Shown: positions 6,541 through 15,635, counted from the first letter of the stretch. The stretch: 64,000 nt of DNA from Mesorhizobium sp. YM1C-6-2 (GCF_003666685.1 NZ_RCIZ01000004.1:397262-461261), one strand, 5' to 3'. A program made the numbers and translations. Notes: generated by a model from the letters alone, not told the origin.

Positions 6541-8583
6541 ATGGCGGTAACGACGAATAAGGCATTGCTTTTCCTCGCGGGCGGCGTCGCCGCTGCCGCC
6601 ATTGTCGCCTATGCCGCCGGCGCCTTCGACCCGCTGCTGAAGCGGCAGGAGACCATCGCCGCCCTGCCGGATGCGGGACAGGAAACCGGCCAGGCCGAGC
6701 CGGGCAAGACGCCTGCCGCCGAGCCGCCGGCCGCGGCTTCTCCCGAGACGCCCTCGGAACCCGAAGCCGCCACGCCGGCCGAGCCCCCGGCGACCGCCGC
6801 CGCGCCCGAGCCCGCGGGCAAGCCGCCTGTCGTGCCGCCGAGCTTCGACGTCGTGCGCGTCGAGGGCAACGGCTCGCTCGTCATCGCCGGCAAGGCCGCC
6901 CCCGATGCGAATGTCGATCTCCTGGTCGGCTCCAACGTGATCGGCAGCACGAAGGCCGGTCCCGACGGCGATTTCGCGGTCGTGCTCGAGGATCCGCTGA
7001 AGCCCGGCAACTATCAGATCGTGCTGCGCGCCACAGCGCCCGATAACGTCGTCGCCATGTCGGTCGAGACGGCCGTCGTGTCGATCCCCGAGACGCCGGA
7101 AGGGCAGGTGCTGGCCCTCGTGGAGGAGCCGGGGAAACCCTCGCAGATGATCACGCTGCCGAAGCCGCAGGCTCCCGCTGCCGAAGTGAAGACGCCGGAA
7201 GCCGCCGCGCCGCCGGCCGCCACTGCGCCGGCAGCCGAAGCGCCTCCCGCAGCGGAAACGCCGCCCGCCGCTGAGGTCCCCGCAGCCCAGCCGAAACCGG
7301 AAACCGAGATGCAGGCGGCGCTGCCGCCACAGGCCGAGCCGGCCGCGAAGCCGGCGCCGCCGGTTGCCGGCCCGACCGTCCGGGTCGAGGCGGTCGAGAT
7401 CGACGGCCGCAAGATATTCGTCGCCGGCTCGGCCGACCCCGGACGCACCGTGCGCGGCTACGCCAACGAGATCCTGCTCGGCGACGCCAAGGCCTCGCCT
7501 GACGGCCGCTATCTGATCGAGGCTGACCGCGACCTGCCGGTCGGCGACTACATCATCCGCGTCGATGCGCTTGAGCCGGACGGGGTAAAGGTGGCCGCCC
7601 GCGCGGCGGTGCCGTTCGAGCGCGAGCCCGGCGAGACCCTCGCGGCGGTCGCACCCGCCGCCGGGCAGCCTCTCGCCGCCGCGCCGCCCGCCCAGCCACA
7701 GGCGGAAACGCCCGCCGCACAGCAGTCTCAGCCCGCAGCGCCTGCGCCGGCCGCCGCCCAGCCGCCCGCAGCCGCGGAGGCTGAGCCCGGACAGCAGCCG
7801 GCCGCGGACGCGCCAGCAACGGCATCACCTGATTCCGCTGCGGCCCAAGCTCCTGCGACCGCCGCCGAGACGCCGCCGGCAGATGGCGCGGCGCTGCCTT
7901 CGGCGGAAGCGCCGGCTGCCCAGCCAGGTGCGCCCGCCGCCGCGGAACCGCCTGCGGCCGTGGCCGAAGCGCCTGCGTCGGGGACGCCGGCTGCCGACCA
8001 GCCCGCTGCTTCGAGCCCTGCAACGCCGGCTCCCGCACAGCCGGAGCCTGCCGCTCCCACCGCAGAGGCGACCACGCCGCCGGCAGCCGAGCCCCCCGCA
8101 TCGCCGCCAGCCGTTGCCGAGGCTCCTGCCGCCGCGAAGCCGGCGGCTCCCGCAGCGTCCGCTTCCGATGCGCCGGCGGCTGTCGAGCCCGCGCTGCCTG
8201 AGGCCGGCGAGGCCGAAAAGAACGTCGCCGCGGCACCCGCGCCGGAGAGCGAATTGCCGGCGCCGCCGCCGGCGGGCGTGGATGAAGTGCTCGCCCCGAA
8301 GCTGCAGTCGGTCGACAGCGCCGTCATCATCAGGCGCGGCGACACGCTGTGGCGCATCTCGCGGCGCGTCTATGGCCGCGGCATCCGCTATTCGACCATC
8401 TATCTGGCCAACGAGAAGCAGATCGAGGACCCGGATCGCATCTGGCCCGGCCAGGTCTTCAAGGTCCCGGAGAAATCCAACGACGGCAAGGCCGACGCCG
8501 ACTACACGACGCTCGGCGACCGCCTGACCACGGTGCCGAAGGAAGGCGAGCCGGACGCGGCTCCGCCCGAGGCGCAGCAGTAG
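6541..8583 (+). CDS. Long Ala/Pro-rich membrane-anchored protein with two beta-sandwich repeats and a C-terminal LysM domain
   Basis: A 680-residue protein. Residues 7-26 form a membrane anchor. Two similar Ig/Big-like units follow: about residues 105-185 (VRVEGNGSLVIAGKAAPDA) and 280-362 (VRVEAVEIDGRKIFVAGSA). The spacers between and after them are extremely Ala/Pro/Glu-rich, especially residues 365-580. Near residues 598-646 is a LysM domain (RRGDTLWRISRRVYG, then PDRIWPGQVFKVP). LysM binds peptidoglycan glycan chains, so the protein probably spans the periplasm from the inner membrane to the wall. Similar proteins are annotated only as LysM or hypothetical in rhizobia. The ATG at 6541 places the membrane segment at the N-terminus. 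Confidence 0.85.
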   Translation: MAVTTNKALLFLAGGVAAAAIVAYAAGAFDPLLKRQETIAALPDAGQETGQAEPGKTPAAEPPAAASPETPSEPEAATPAEPPATAAAPEPAGKPPVVPPSFDVVRVEGNGSLVIAGKAAPDANVDLLVGSNVIGSTKAGPDGDFAVVLEDPLKPGNYQIVLRATAPDNVVAMSVETAVVSIPETPEGQVLALVEEPGKPSQMITLPKPQAPAAEVKTPEAAAPPAATAPAAEAPPAAETPPAAEVPAAQPKPETEMQAALPPQAEPAAKPAPPVAGPTVRVEAVEIDGRKIFVAGSADPGRTVRGYANEILLGDAKASPDGRYLIEADRDLPVGDYIIRVDALEPDGVKVAARAAVPFEREPGETLAAVAPAAGQPLAAAPPAQPQAETPAAQQSQPAAPAPAAAQPPAAAEAEPGQQPAADAPATASPDSAAAQAPATAAETPPADGAALPSAEAPAAQPGAPAAAEPPAAVAEAPASGTPAADQPAASSPATPAPAQPEPAAPTAEATTPPAAEPPASPPAVAEAPAAAKPAAPAASASDAPAAVEPALPEAGEAEKNVAAAPAPESELPAPPPAGVDEVLAPKLQSVDSAVIIRRGDTLWRISRRVYGRGIRYSTIYLANEKQIEDPDRIWPGQVFKVPEKSNDGKADADYTTLGDRLTTVPKEGEPDAAPPEAQQ

Positions 8584-8886
8584 AAGCCTGCGCGCAGTTC
8601 AACGGCTGAAAATCGATCCGGTAGGCGGCCGGTCGCTTCCGCAATGGGAGGCGAAGACGAGGCATTTGCGCGGTCCGAACGCACTGCCGAATCCGCTCTG
8701 TCGTCCGCCGCAAGAAGCTCCGTGCATCGTCCCCGCCGCGCGCAACCGGACCCTTCCTTTGCGTCACCGCTTCAGGTGCAATTTTTGATCCGTTTCGAGG
8801 GAACGCTTGGCCGCCGTCCGCGTTCAGGAGCGCCGTTCATTCGGCATCCGTATATCCGCGAAAAGAAGTCACATAAGGAACGGGTC
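8584..8886. other. Intergenic stretch without a recognised gene
   Basis: These 303 bases separate the LysM gene from the DUF982 gene. Open frames on both strands lack family resemblance or a good ribosome-binding site. An AAGGAA at about 8875-8880 serves the DUF982 start. I see no hairpin terminator or RNA gene. Confidence 0.5.
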
Positions 8887-9180
8887 ATGCTCGACACTGC
8901 CTTCGCTTCCCCGATTGTCGTCCTTGTCGGAATGGGATTTCCGCTGGAAATCAAGGGCGTCATGGACGCTGTCCGCTACATGGACGGACAGCCGGCCCAG
9001 TCCCGGGACGAGGCGTTTCACGCGACCTATGGCGCGTGCCGTGACGCGCTGGAGGGCAATGCCTCCGTAGCGGAAGCGCGCGATGTGCTGTGTGCCCTGG
9101 CCCGGCGTCGCGGTGTTCTCGTCGAGGAAAGGCGGAGCCGGCCAGCGTCCGCAGTCGCAGGCGGCTCGCTGGCCGCCTGA
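8887..9180 (+). CDS. DUF982 domain-containing protein
   Basis: A 97-residue protein of the DUF982 family, a small family expanded in rhizobia. It shows the usual layout: a short strand ending PIVVLVGMGFPLEIKGVMDAVRYM, a helix with A-x2-AC-RDALEGNASVAEARDVLCALAR, and a charged tail. Its function is unknown; members often occur in many copies and are linked to stress or symbiotic regions. The ATG at 8887 is preceded by AAGGAACGGGTC. It is followed at 9244 by an ArsR regulator on the same strand. Confidence 0.85.
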   Translation: MLDTAFASPIVVLVGMGFPLEIKGVMDAVRYMDGQPAQSRDEAFHATYGACRDALEGNASVAEARDVLCALARRRGVLVEERRSRPASAVAGGSLAA

Positions 9181-9220
9181 TCGCCCCGGCGACTGAGAGA
9201 AGCGCTTGCTTTGAGGAGCT

Positions 9221-9247
9221 TCATCGTTTATCGCCGATAAACGATGA
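9221..9247. promoter_or_regulatory. Perfect palindromic operator overlapping the ArsR start codon
   Basis: TCATCGTTTATC-GCC-GATAAACGATGA is a perfect 12-bp inverted repeat. It covers the ATG at 9244, so repressor binding would block both initiation of transcription close by and translation. ArsR repressors bind exactly such AT-rich 12-2/3-12 dyads. Autoregulation is therefore very likely; co-control of the Atm1-type exporter that follows is inferred. Confidence 0.8.
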
Positions 9248-9558
9248 ACATGCTCTCGCCTGACACGACCATGGATGCGGCGCGACGGCAGCTTGCCTTG
9301 CGCTTCGCGGCGCTGTCGCATCCCGTCCGCATCGAAATCCTGCAACACCTTGCCCTCCATGATGCCTGCTGCTGCGGCGACGTCGTGCAAAGGCTCGATC
9401 TTGCGCAATCCACTATTTCGCAGCATCTGAAGGTGCTCGTGGAGGCGGGCCTGGTTAGTTACCGGCCCGATCGACCGCGTTCCCGTTACAGCGTCAACCG
9501 GGAAGCGCTCGCGGCGCTCTCGGACTCGGTCGCAAGCCTCGTCAAATCCTGCTGCTGA
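9244..9558 (+). CDS. ArsR/SmtB family transcriptional regulator
   Basis: A 104-residue ArsR-type winged helix: LALRFAALSHPVRIEILQHL, then the alpha-4/5 recognition region LDLAQSTISQHLKVLVEAGLV and a YRPDRPRSRYSVN wing. It has a cysteine cluster (DACCCGDVV, residues 41-49) in the place of the classical ELCVCDL metal box, and ends SLVKSCC, so five cysteines could form a thiol-based metal(loid) or redox sensor (inference). A perfect palindrome overlaps its first codons. An alternative ATG lies at 9250. The Atm1-type exporter 26 bp downstream on the same strand is the likely co-transcribed target. Confidence 0.9.
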   Translation: MNMLSPDTTMDAARRQLALRFAALSHPVRIEILQHLALHDACCCGDVVQRLDLAQSTISQHLKVLVEAGLVSYRPDRPRSRYSVNREALAALSDSVASLVKSCC

Positions 9559-9584
9559 CCCGCACGAATTAAAGGCACGCCACA

Positions 9585-11480
9585 TTGGCCACCCAAACTG
9601 TTTCCGGCGATTCCGGATCGACCTTCAGCGCGCTGACGAGCCTCTGGCCCTATATGTGGCCGCCGGACCGCCGCGACCTGAAGCTGCGCCTGGTCTATGC
9701 GACCGTGCTGCTCTTCATCGCCAAGGGCGTGCTGGTGCTCGTGCCCTATTTCTTCAAATGGGCGACCGATGCGCTGGCCGGCGATGCCACGTCCGCACCG
9801 CCGCTGCCCGATTTCCTGCTCGCGCCGGTGATGCTGGTCATCGCCTACAATGTGCTGCGGATCACGCAACTCGGCTTCAACCAGTTGCGCGACGCGCTGT
9901 TCGCGCGGGTAGGGCAGCATGCGGTGCGCCAGCTTGCCTACCGCACCTTCGTCCACATGCACGAGCTGTCGCTGCGCTTCCATCTCGAGCGTCGCACCGG
10001 CGGCCTGTCGCGCATCATCGAGCGCGGCACCAAGGGCATCGAGACGATCGTGCGCTACACCATGCTCGCAATGGCGCCGACCGTGCTCGAATTTGCGCTG
10101 ACCGCCGTCATCTTCGCGGTCGCCTATGGCTGGACCTATGTCGCCGTCATCGCCGTCACCGTCTGGCTCTATGTCTGGTTCACGGTGAAGGTCAGCGACT
10201 GGCGCATCGGCATCCGTCGCGAGATGAACGACAGCGACACCGACGCCAACACCAAGGCGATCGACTCGCTGCTCAACTTCGAGACGGTCAAATATTTCAA
10301 CAACGAGAAGATGGAGGCCGAGCGCTTCGACCGCTCCATGGCGCGCTACGAGAAGGCGGCGACCATGACCTGGGTGTCGATCGGCTGGCTGAACTTCGGC
10401 CAGGGCCTGATCTTCGGCGTCGGCATGACCGCCATCATGTGGCTGTCCGCCCGCGAGGTGATGGCGGGCACGCAGACCGTCGGCGATTTCGTCTTCGTCA
10501 ACGCCATGCTGATGCAGCTTGCCCAGCCGCTCAACTTCATCGGCATGATCTACCGCGAGATCCGCCAGGGCCTGACCGACATCGAGAACATGTTCGACCT
10601 GCTCGCCATCAGGCGCGAGGTGGTCGACCGGCCGGATGCAGAGCCGATCGCCGTGACGGACGGTAGGGTCGAGTTCCGCGACGTGCACTTCTCCTACGAC
10701 CCGGAGCGCCAGATCCTGAAGGGCATCAGCTTCGAGGTGCCTGCCGGCAAGACGGTCGCCATCGTGGGCCCCTCGGGGGCCGGCAAGTCGACGGTGTCGC
10801 GGCTGCTCTTCCGCTTCTACGACGTGGTGTCGGGCAACATATTGATCGACGGCCAGGACATACGCGACGTGACGCAGGAGAGCCTGCGCGCCGCGATCGG
10901 CATGGTGCCGCAGGACACCGTGCTCTTCAACGACACCATCGCCTACAACATACGCTACGGCCGCACGAGCGCCGCGCCCGACGAGGTGAAGCGGGCGGCC
11001 GACCTCGCCCAGATCGGCGGCTTCATCGCGCGCCTGCCTGACGGCTATGAGACGATGGTCGGCGAGCGCGGCCTGAAATTGTCGGGCGGCGAGAAGCAGC
11101 GCGTGGCGATCGCCCGCACCATCCTCAAGGCGCCGCCGATCCTCATCCTCGACGAGGCGACGTCGGCGCTGGATTCGCACACCGAGCAGGAGATCAAGGC
11201 TGCTCTCGATCTTGTGAGCAAGGGCCGAACCACCATCGTGATCGCCCACCGGCTCTCGACGATCGTGTCGGCGGACGAGATCATCGTGCTCAAGGACGGG
11301 CGCATCGTCGAGCGCGGCAAACACGCCCAACTGCTTGCGGAGCGCGGCCTCTACGCCTCCATGTGGGACCGCCAGCGCGAGGCTTCCGAGGCCGAGGAGC
11401 GGCTGCGCATCGCCCGCGAGGAGGACGCCGACGGCGTCATCGTGCGCCGCCGGACCCCGGAAGTCGCGCCTGGCGAATAG
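9585..11480 (+). CDS. Atm1/HMT1-type ABC exporter (fused permease and ATPase)
   Basis: A 631-residue half-transporter. Six membrane helices occupy about residues 25-320, including the conserved FRFHLERRTGGLSRIIERG-like loop and NFETVKYFNNE. The nucleotide-binding domain has Walker [10 protein letters not shown] near residue 395, signature LSGGEKQR near residue 500, Walker B ILILDEATSALD and the switch AHRLST. Members (Atm1/ABCB7) homodimerise in the inner membrane and export glutathione-linked sulfur compounds or glutathione-metal complexes. The proposed start is TTG at 9585 after an AAAGG; no ATG lies near with a conserved N-terminus. It follows the ArsR gene by 26 bp, pointing to metal(loid)-responsive expression. 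Confidence 0.92.
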   Translation: MATQTVSGDSGSTFSALTSLWPYMWPPDRRDLKLRLVYATVLLFIAKGVLVLVPYFFKWATDALAGDATSAPPLPDFLLAPVMLVIAYNVLRITQLGFNQLRDALFARVGQHAVRQLAYRTFVHMHELSLRFHLERRTGGLSRIIERGTKGIETIVRYTMLAMAPTVLEFALTAVIFAVAYGWTYVAVIAVTVWLYVWFTVKVSDWRIGIRREMNDSDTDANTKAIDSLLNFETVKYFNNEKMEAERFDRSMARYEKAATMTWVSIGWLNFGQGLIFGVGMTAIMWLSAREVMAGTQTVGDFVFVNAMLMQLAQPLNFIGMIYREIRQGLTDIENMFDLLAIRREVVDRPDAEPIAVTDGRVEFRDVHFSYDPERQILKGISFEVPAGKTVAIVGPSGAGKSTVSRLLFRFYDVVSGNILIDGQDIRDVTQESLRAAIGMVPQDTVLFNDTIAYNIRYGRTSAAPDEVKRAADLAQIGGFIARLPDGYETMVGERGLKLSGGEKQRVAIARTILKAPPILILDEATSALDSHTEQEIKAALDLVSKGRTTIVIAHRLSTIVSADEIIVLKDGRIVERGKHAQLLAERGLYASMWDRQREASEAEERLRIAREEDADGVIVRRRTPEVAPGE

Positions 11481-11581
11481 CGTTTCCGGGACCAATGTCG
11501 CGTTGCGGGGGGTAGTGGTTTCCGCTAATCAGGCGCGCAAGCCGAAACGGAGCGCGCCGGCGGGCGCGATGCACCCCAGCG

Positions 11582-12280
11582 ATGAGCCTCGTCGACACCG
11601 TCAGGAACGCCTTCGTTCCGGTTCACAAGGAGGGCTATCCCTTCATCGGCGCCTTCGCCGTGGTGACGCTGCTTGCCGGCCTGTTTTCGACCAACCTGTT
11701 CTGGATCTGCCTCATCCTGACCGGGTGGTGCGCCTATTTCTTCCGCGATCCGGTGCGCGTCACGCCGACCGACGACCGGCTGGTCATCAGCCCCGCCGAC
11801 GGCGTCGTCTCGTCCGTCGGCCCCGGCATCCCGCCGCGCGAACTCGGCCTCGGCGCCGGTGAAATGACCCGCATATCGGTTTTCATGAACGTCTTCTCCT
11901 GCCATGTGAACCGCGCGCCGGTGCGTGGGCGGATCACCAAGATCGAGCATCGCCCCGGCAAATTCCTCAACGCCGAGCTCGACAAGGCGAGCGAGGAGAA
12001 CGAGCGCAACGGCGTCGTCATCGACAGCCCCAACGGCACCGTCGCCGCGGTGCAGGTGGCCGGGCTGGTGGCGCGCCGCATCGTCTGCTGGGCGGAGGCC
12101 GGCGGCAACATCGCCGTTGGCGAGCGTTTCGGTCTCATCCGTTTCGGCTCGCGCGTCGACGTCTTCCTGCCGGCCACCGCCACGCCGCGCGTTGCCGTCG
12201 GCCAGACGGCCGTCGCCGGCGAGACGGTGATCGCCGAATTCGGCGGCCCCGCCGCGACGCCGCTGGTGCGCATCGACTGA
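11582..12280 (+). CDS. psd: Phosphatidylserine decarboxylase proenzyme (short type II form)
   Basis: A 232-residue Psd of the short form. Autocleavage at the Gly189-Ser190 bond in IRFGSRVD creates the pyruvoyl group; the GSR version rather than LGST is normal in this subgroup. Two N-terminal hydrophobic segments (residues 22-53) anchor it in the inner membrane, and SPADGVV and [13 protein letters not shown] are conserved substrate-site blocks. It converts phosphatidylserine to phosphatidylethanolamine. Its stop overlaps the pssA start (ATGA), so the two successive enzymes, decarboxylase then synthase in gene order, are translationally coupled. Confidence 0.95.
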   Translation: MSLVDTVRNAFVPVHKEGYPFIGAFAVVTLLAGLFSTNLFWICLILTGWCAYFFRDPVRVTPTDDRLVISPADGVVSSVGPGIPPRELGLGAGEMTRISVFMNVFSCHVNRAPVRGRITKIEHRPGKFLNAELDKASEENERNGVVIDSPNGTVAAVQVAGLVARRIVCWAEAGGNIAVGERFGLIRFGSRVDVFLPATATPRVAVGQTAVAGETVIAEFGGPAATPLVRID

Positions 12281-13140
12281 TGGTGTTCCGACCGTTTCCT
12301 CCGCACGGCCGGGGTGGACCGCGCATCCGCGAGATCCCGCTGCGCATGGTGCTGCCCAACCTGATCACCGTGCTGGCGATCTGCGCTGGCCTGTCCGGCA
12401 TCCGTTTCGCCTTCGAGGGGCGCTTCGAGACGGCGGTCGCCATGGTGCTCTTCGCCGCCTTCCTCGACGGCATAGACGGGCGGCTGGCGCGCATGATGAA
12501 GGCGACGTCGAAATTCGGCGCGCAGATGGATTCGCTGGCCGACATCGTGAACTTCGGCGTCGCGCCGGCGCTGGTGCTCTATGCCTTCCTGCTCGACCGA
12601 GCCGGTTCGCCGGGCTGGATCGCGGCGCTGCTCTTCGCCATCGCCTGCGGCCTGAGGCTGGCGCGCTTCAACGTGCTCGACGAGGATCTCGAGCGGCCCG
12701 CCTGGCAGGAGGAATATTTCGTCGGCGTGCCGGCGCCGGCCGGCGCCGTGCTGGTGCTGCTGCCGGTCTATCTCGCCTTCATAGGCGTCTACCAGCCGGA
12801 CCGCATCACCGCCTTCGCCGCCAGCGCCTTCACCGTGCTCGCGGCCTTCCTGCTGGTCAGCCGGCTGCCGGTCTATTCGGGCAAGAAGCTGAGGGTGCGG
12901 CGCGATCGCGTCATGCCGCTCATCCTCGCCGTCGCTCTGCTGCTCCTTCTGCTGTTCAGCTATCCCTGGCACACGCTGTCGGCCGGCATCATCGCCTACC
13001 TGCTCTTCCTGCCGCTGTCGGCACGCGCCTATGCCAAGCGCGCCCAGGTCGAGGAAGCGAAGCCGGCGGAAGAAAAGGCCGCTGACGCGGAAGCGGGCGT
13101 CGACATCGAGACCGACGAAAGCGCGGAGCCGAAAGCCTAG
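12280..13140 (+). CDS. pssA: CDP-diacylglycerol-serine O-phosphatidyltransferase
   Basis: A 286-residue integral membrane CDP-alcohol phosphatidyltransferase. The diagnostic motif is complete: D66-G67-x2-A70-R71-x8-G80-x3-D84-x3-D88, which holds the divalent metal and the CDP-alcohol. It makes phosphatidylserine, the substrate of the Psd encoded immediately upstream; the genes overlap by one base. About eight hydrophobic helices are visible. The C-terminal 30 residues are acidic and hydrophilic (AEEKAADAEAGVDIET), a lineage-specific extension. The final TAG is formed by the first bases of the palindromic repeat at 13138-13240. Confidence 0.95.
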   Translation: MVFRPFPPHGRGGPRIREIPLRMVLPNLITVLAICAGLSGIRFAFEGRFETAVAMVLFAAFLDGIDGRLARMMKATSKFGAQMDSLADIVNFGVAPALVLYAFLLDRAGSPGWIAALLFAIACGLRLARFNVLDEDLERPAWQEEYFVGVPAPAGAVLVLLPVYLAFIGVYQPDRITAFAASAFTVLAAFLLVSRLPVYSGKKLRVRRDRVMPLILAVALLLLLLFSYPWHTLSAGIIAYLLFLPLSARAYAKRAQVEEAKPAEEKAADAEAGVDIETDESAEPKA

Positions 13141-13240
13141 AGCGTTTCCGACTTTCTCCGAAAAGCGCGGAACCGCTCTATTTGTTTTTACGCAATTCCG
13201 GACGCAAAACCGCTGCGCACTTTTGCTGGAATTGCTCTAG
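13138..13240. repeat. Rhizobial intergenic mosaic palindromic repeat (RIME-like)
   Basis: Two adjacent stem-loops. The first pairs TAGAGCGTTTCCG (13138-13150) with CGGAACCGCTCTA (13168-13180). The second pairs GCAATTCC (13192-13199) with GGAATTGC (13228-13235), with an inner GCAAAA/TTTTGC stem. This layout matches repeats I know to be abundant between genes in Mesorhizobium and relatives. The element fills the entire space between convergent pssA and the AMP-binding gene and contributes both stop codons (TAG at 13138-13140 and its mirror at 13237-13239). It could also act as a bidirectional terminator. Confidence 0.8.
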
Positions 13241-15468
13241 GCCGCCAGCCCGAGCCCGAGACTCTCCATCGCCATCCGGCGCGCCGACACATAGTCAGTC
13301 TTGCCTGACCCCAGCATCGGGATCTCCTTAACCTTGACGATGCCGTCCGGCACCATGATCTCGGCGGCGCCGGCCTGCTTGCCGTGGCGGCGCAGCGCCT
13401 CGGCGTCGGCGTCGTCGGCGGTGGTGACCAGCACGATGCGCTCGCCGCGCCGCTTGTCGGGCACTGACACGGCGGCGTGATTGCCCTCCGGCCACAGTGC
13501 CTTCACCAGCATCTCGACCGCGCCGAGCGAGATCATCTCGCCGGCGATCTTGGCGAAACGTTTGGCCCGCCCCGATATCGTGACGAAGCCTTCGCGGTCG
13601 ACCGAGATGATGTCGCCGGTGTCGAGCCATTCGCCGTCGAGCGGCTGCAGCTCGCCCGGCCGGTCCGCCGTCATGTAGCCGCGCATCAGGTTCGGCCCCG
13701 ACAGAAACAGCCTGCCGCCTTCGGAAATGCCTTCGACCGACTCGATGCGCATGCGCATGCCCGGCAGCATGCGGCCCACCGTGCCGTCTCGGTTGTGCGA
13801 GGCGGTGTTGACCGCCACGACGGGCGCGGCCTCGGTCAGGCCGTAGCCCTCGACGATCTCCGCGCCGAAACGTTCGCGCCAGGTCCTGCGGGTGTCCGGC
13901 CGTACCGCCTCAGCGCCGGCGACGACGAAGCGCAGGCTCGAGAAGTCGCCGTCCTTGGCCGTGCGCGCATAGGCCGCCAGGAAAGTGTCGGTGCCGAACA
14001 TGACGGTCGGCCGGAACTTGCGCGCGATCTCCGGGATGATCTTGTAGTGCAGCGGGGAGGGGTAGAGGAACAGCGGCACGCCGTTGACGAGCGGCAGCAC
14101 CGTGCCACCGGTGAGCCCGAAGGAATGGAAGACCGGCAGCACGTTGAGCAGCCTGTCGGTTGGCGAGAAGGTGATGCGCGCCCCGGCCTGCGCGACATTG
14201 GCGAGCAGGCTCCTGCTCGACAGCACGACCGCCTTGGGCTGGCCCTCCGAGCCCGAGGTGAACAGGATGACCGCAGGCTTCTCCGCATTCTGCCTGGCCA
14301 GCGGGATGCGCCAGAGAAGCGCTGCCGAAAGCTTCTCCAATGCGCCGACGCTGGAGCGTATGTCCTCCAGCCAGACGAGTTTCGCGCCGTCCCTTTCGAG
14401 CGCTTCGACAACATCGCCGATTCCTGCCTTCTCGACGAAGGCTTTCGAGGAGACGACGGTCCGGATCGCCGCGGCCTTCGCGGCAGCCGTCACGCTTGCC
14501 GGGCCGGCGGTGTAGTTCATCATCGCAGCGATGCGGCCCCCCGAAGAGAGCCCGAGCAGCGCCAGCACCACGCCGTTGGCGTTGGGCAACAGCACTCCGA
14601 CCGCCTCGCCGGGCCTGCTTGTCGCCGCGAAGCGGCGGCCGAGCACGCGCGCGCCGGTGAGCAGCTTCCGGTAGCTCAGCGCGCCGGTTACCACGTCCTC
14701 GACGATCGGTATCGACGCGCCGAACTGGCCGGCGGCGTCGCGCACGGCCTGGAACAGGCTGCGGTCGACATCGGCGCCCGCCAGCCGCGCTTCGGCCATG
14801 CGGTCGAACAGCGCGTTCGACGCGGTGGTCTTCGACGGGCCGCCGGCGCGCTCGATCAGTTCGGCGATCGTCATCGGGGGCAGCGCGACGATCGACAGCT
14901 TCCTGAACCAGCGGCGCGGCGCGCGCTGCTTCGGCGTCAGCGAGGAGGGCAGGAAGCGCCCGCCGGCGACGAAGACCGGCACGACCTTCGCATCGGCCTG
15001 CACGGCGATGCGGGCAAGCGCCCGGAACAGCCGGAAGGATTTGGTGTCCGGCTCGACATCGTCGGGCAGGTAGACGGCGAGCCGCCCCTTGCCCTTGAGC
15101 ACCCGCACCAGCCGCCGGCTGACGAAGACATGCTTGGCGTTGAAGGTGATGGTGCGCGCAAGCTCGCGCCACGGCTCCAGCCACATCGACTTCGACGACG
15201 TCTCGTCGAGTATGTGCAGCGTCTGTTCCGGCAGCAGCGACAGCATCAGCGCCGGGTCGAGCTTGGACTGGTGCCAGACGGCGTAGATGACCGGCGCGTC
15301 GGCCTTGCCGGCCGTCTTGATTCGCGAATCGCCGATGCGGTGGATGAGCTTGAACGGCACGTAGAGGAACGCCTGCCGGAAGCCGACGCCGAGCCGGAAT
15401 GCCTCGATCGCGGCGAGCGCCAGCCAGGTGGCGAGCAGGCCGAGCAGGATCGCTCCGGACAGGATCAT
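13237..15468 (-). CDS. Two-domain acyltransferase / AMP-dependent acyl-ACP ligase (Aas-like)
   Basis: A 743-residue fusion. Residues 1-20 are a membrane segment. Residues 45-215 form a PlsC-type glycerophospholipid acyltransferase with the HQSKLD version of the HX4D catalytic box near residue 66 and a VFVSRRL stretch. Residues 260-720 form an ANL-superfamily adenylating domain with the P-loop FTSGSEGQPK near residue 410 and GYGLTEAAP. This arrangement matches E. coli Aas, which reacylates lysophosphatidylethanolamine using acyl-ACP made by its own ligase domain. A phospholipid-repair role fits with psd and pssA convergent next door. Confidence 0.88.
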   Translation of the reverse strand: MILSGAILLGLLATWLALAAIEAFRLGVGFRQAFLYVPFKLIHRIGDSRIKTAGKADAPVIYAVWHQSKLDPALMLSLLPEQTLHILDETSSKSMWLEPWRELARTITFNAKHVFVSRRLVRVLKGKGRLAVYLPDDVEPDTKSFRLFRALARIAVQADAKVVPVFVAGGRFLPSSLTPKQRAPRRWFRKLSIVALPPMTIAELIERAGGPSKTTASNALFDRMAEARLAGADVDRSLFQAVRDAAGQFGASIPIVEDVVTGALSYRKLLTGARVLGRRFAATSRPGEAVGVLLPNANGVVLALLGLSSGGRIAAMMNYTAGPASVTAAAKAAAIRTVVSSKAFVEKAGIGDVVEALERDGAKLVWLEDIRSSVGALEKLSAALLWRIPLARQNAEKPAVILFTSGSEGQPKAVVLSSRSLLANVAQAGARITFSPTDRLLNVLPVFHSFGLTGGTVLPLVNGVPLFLYPSPLHYKIIPEIARKFRPTVMFGTDTFLAAYARTAKDGDFSSLRFVVAGAEAVRPDTRRTWRERFGAEIVEGYGLTEAAPVVAVNTASHNRDGTVGRMLPGMRMRIESVEGISEGGRLFLSGPNLMRGYMTADRPGELQPLDGEWLDTGDIISVDREGFVTISGRAKRFAKIAGEMISLGAVEMLVKALWPEGNHAAVSVPDKRRGERIVLVTTADDADAEALRRHGKQAGAAEIMVPDGIVKVKEIPMLGSGKTDYVSARRMAMESLGLGLAA

Positions 15469-15635
15469 GCCGCGTCTCCCTATCCTCGCGCGGCTCTTGG
15501 CGGCCGCGTCGGCCTGAACGTAGCGGAACGAGAACGCACGTCAATTGCGTGATTTCACGGCGCGATATGGCCCATGTTTCCGCGCAGCCGGTTAGTGCCT
15601 ATATGTGTGGCCGTATCGGACAGGGAGAGATTTTC

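Noticed and set aside
9486..11495. Long open frame on the minus strand, 669 codons, antisense to the Atm1-type exporter
   Set aside because: It mirrors a gene with clear ABC motifs. GC-rich codon use in the real gene leaves few stops on the opposite strand; the product is His/Arg/Asp-rich with no family.
12148..12156. Psd lacks the LGST cleavage motif
   Set aside because: The IRFGSRVD version is normal in short-form decarboxylases, so this is not a defect.
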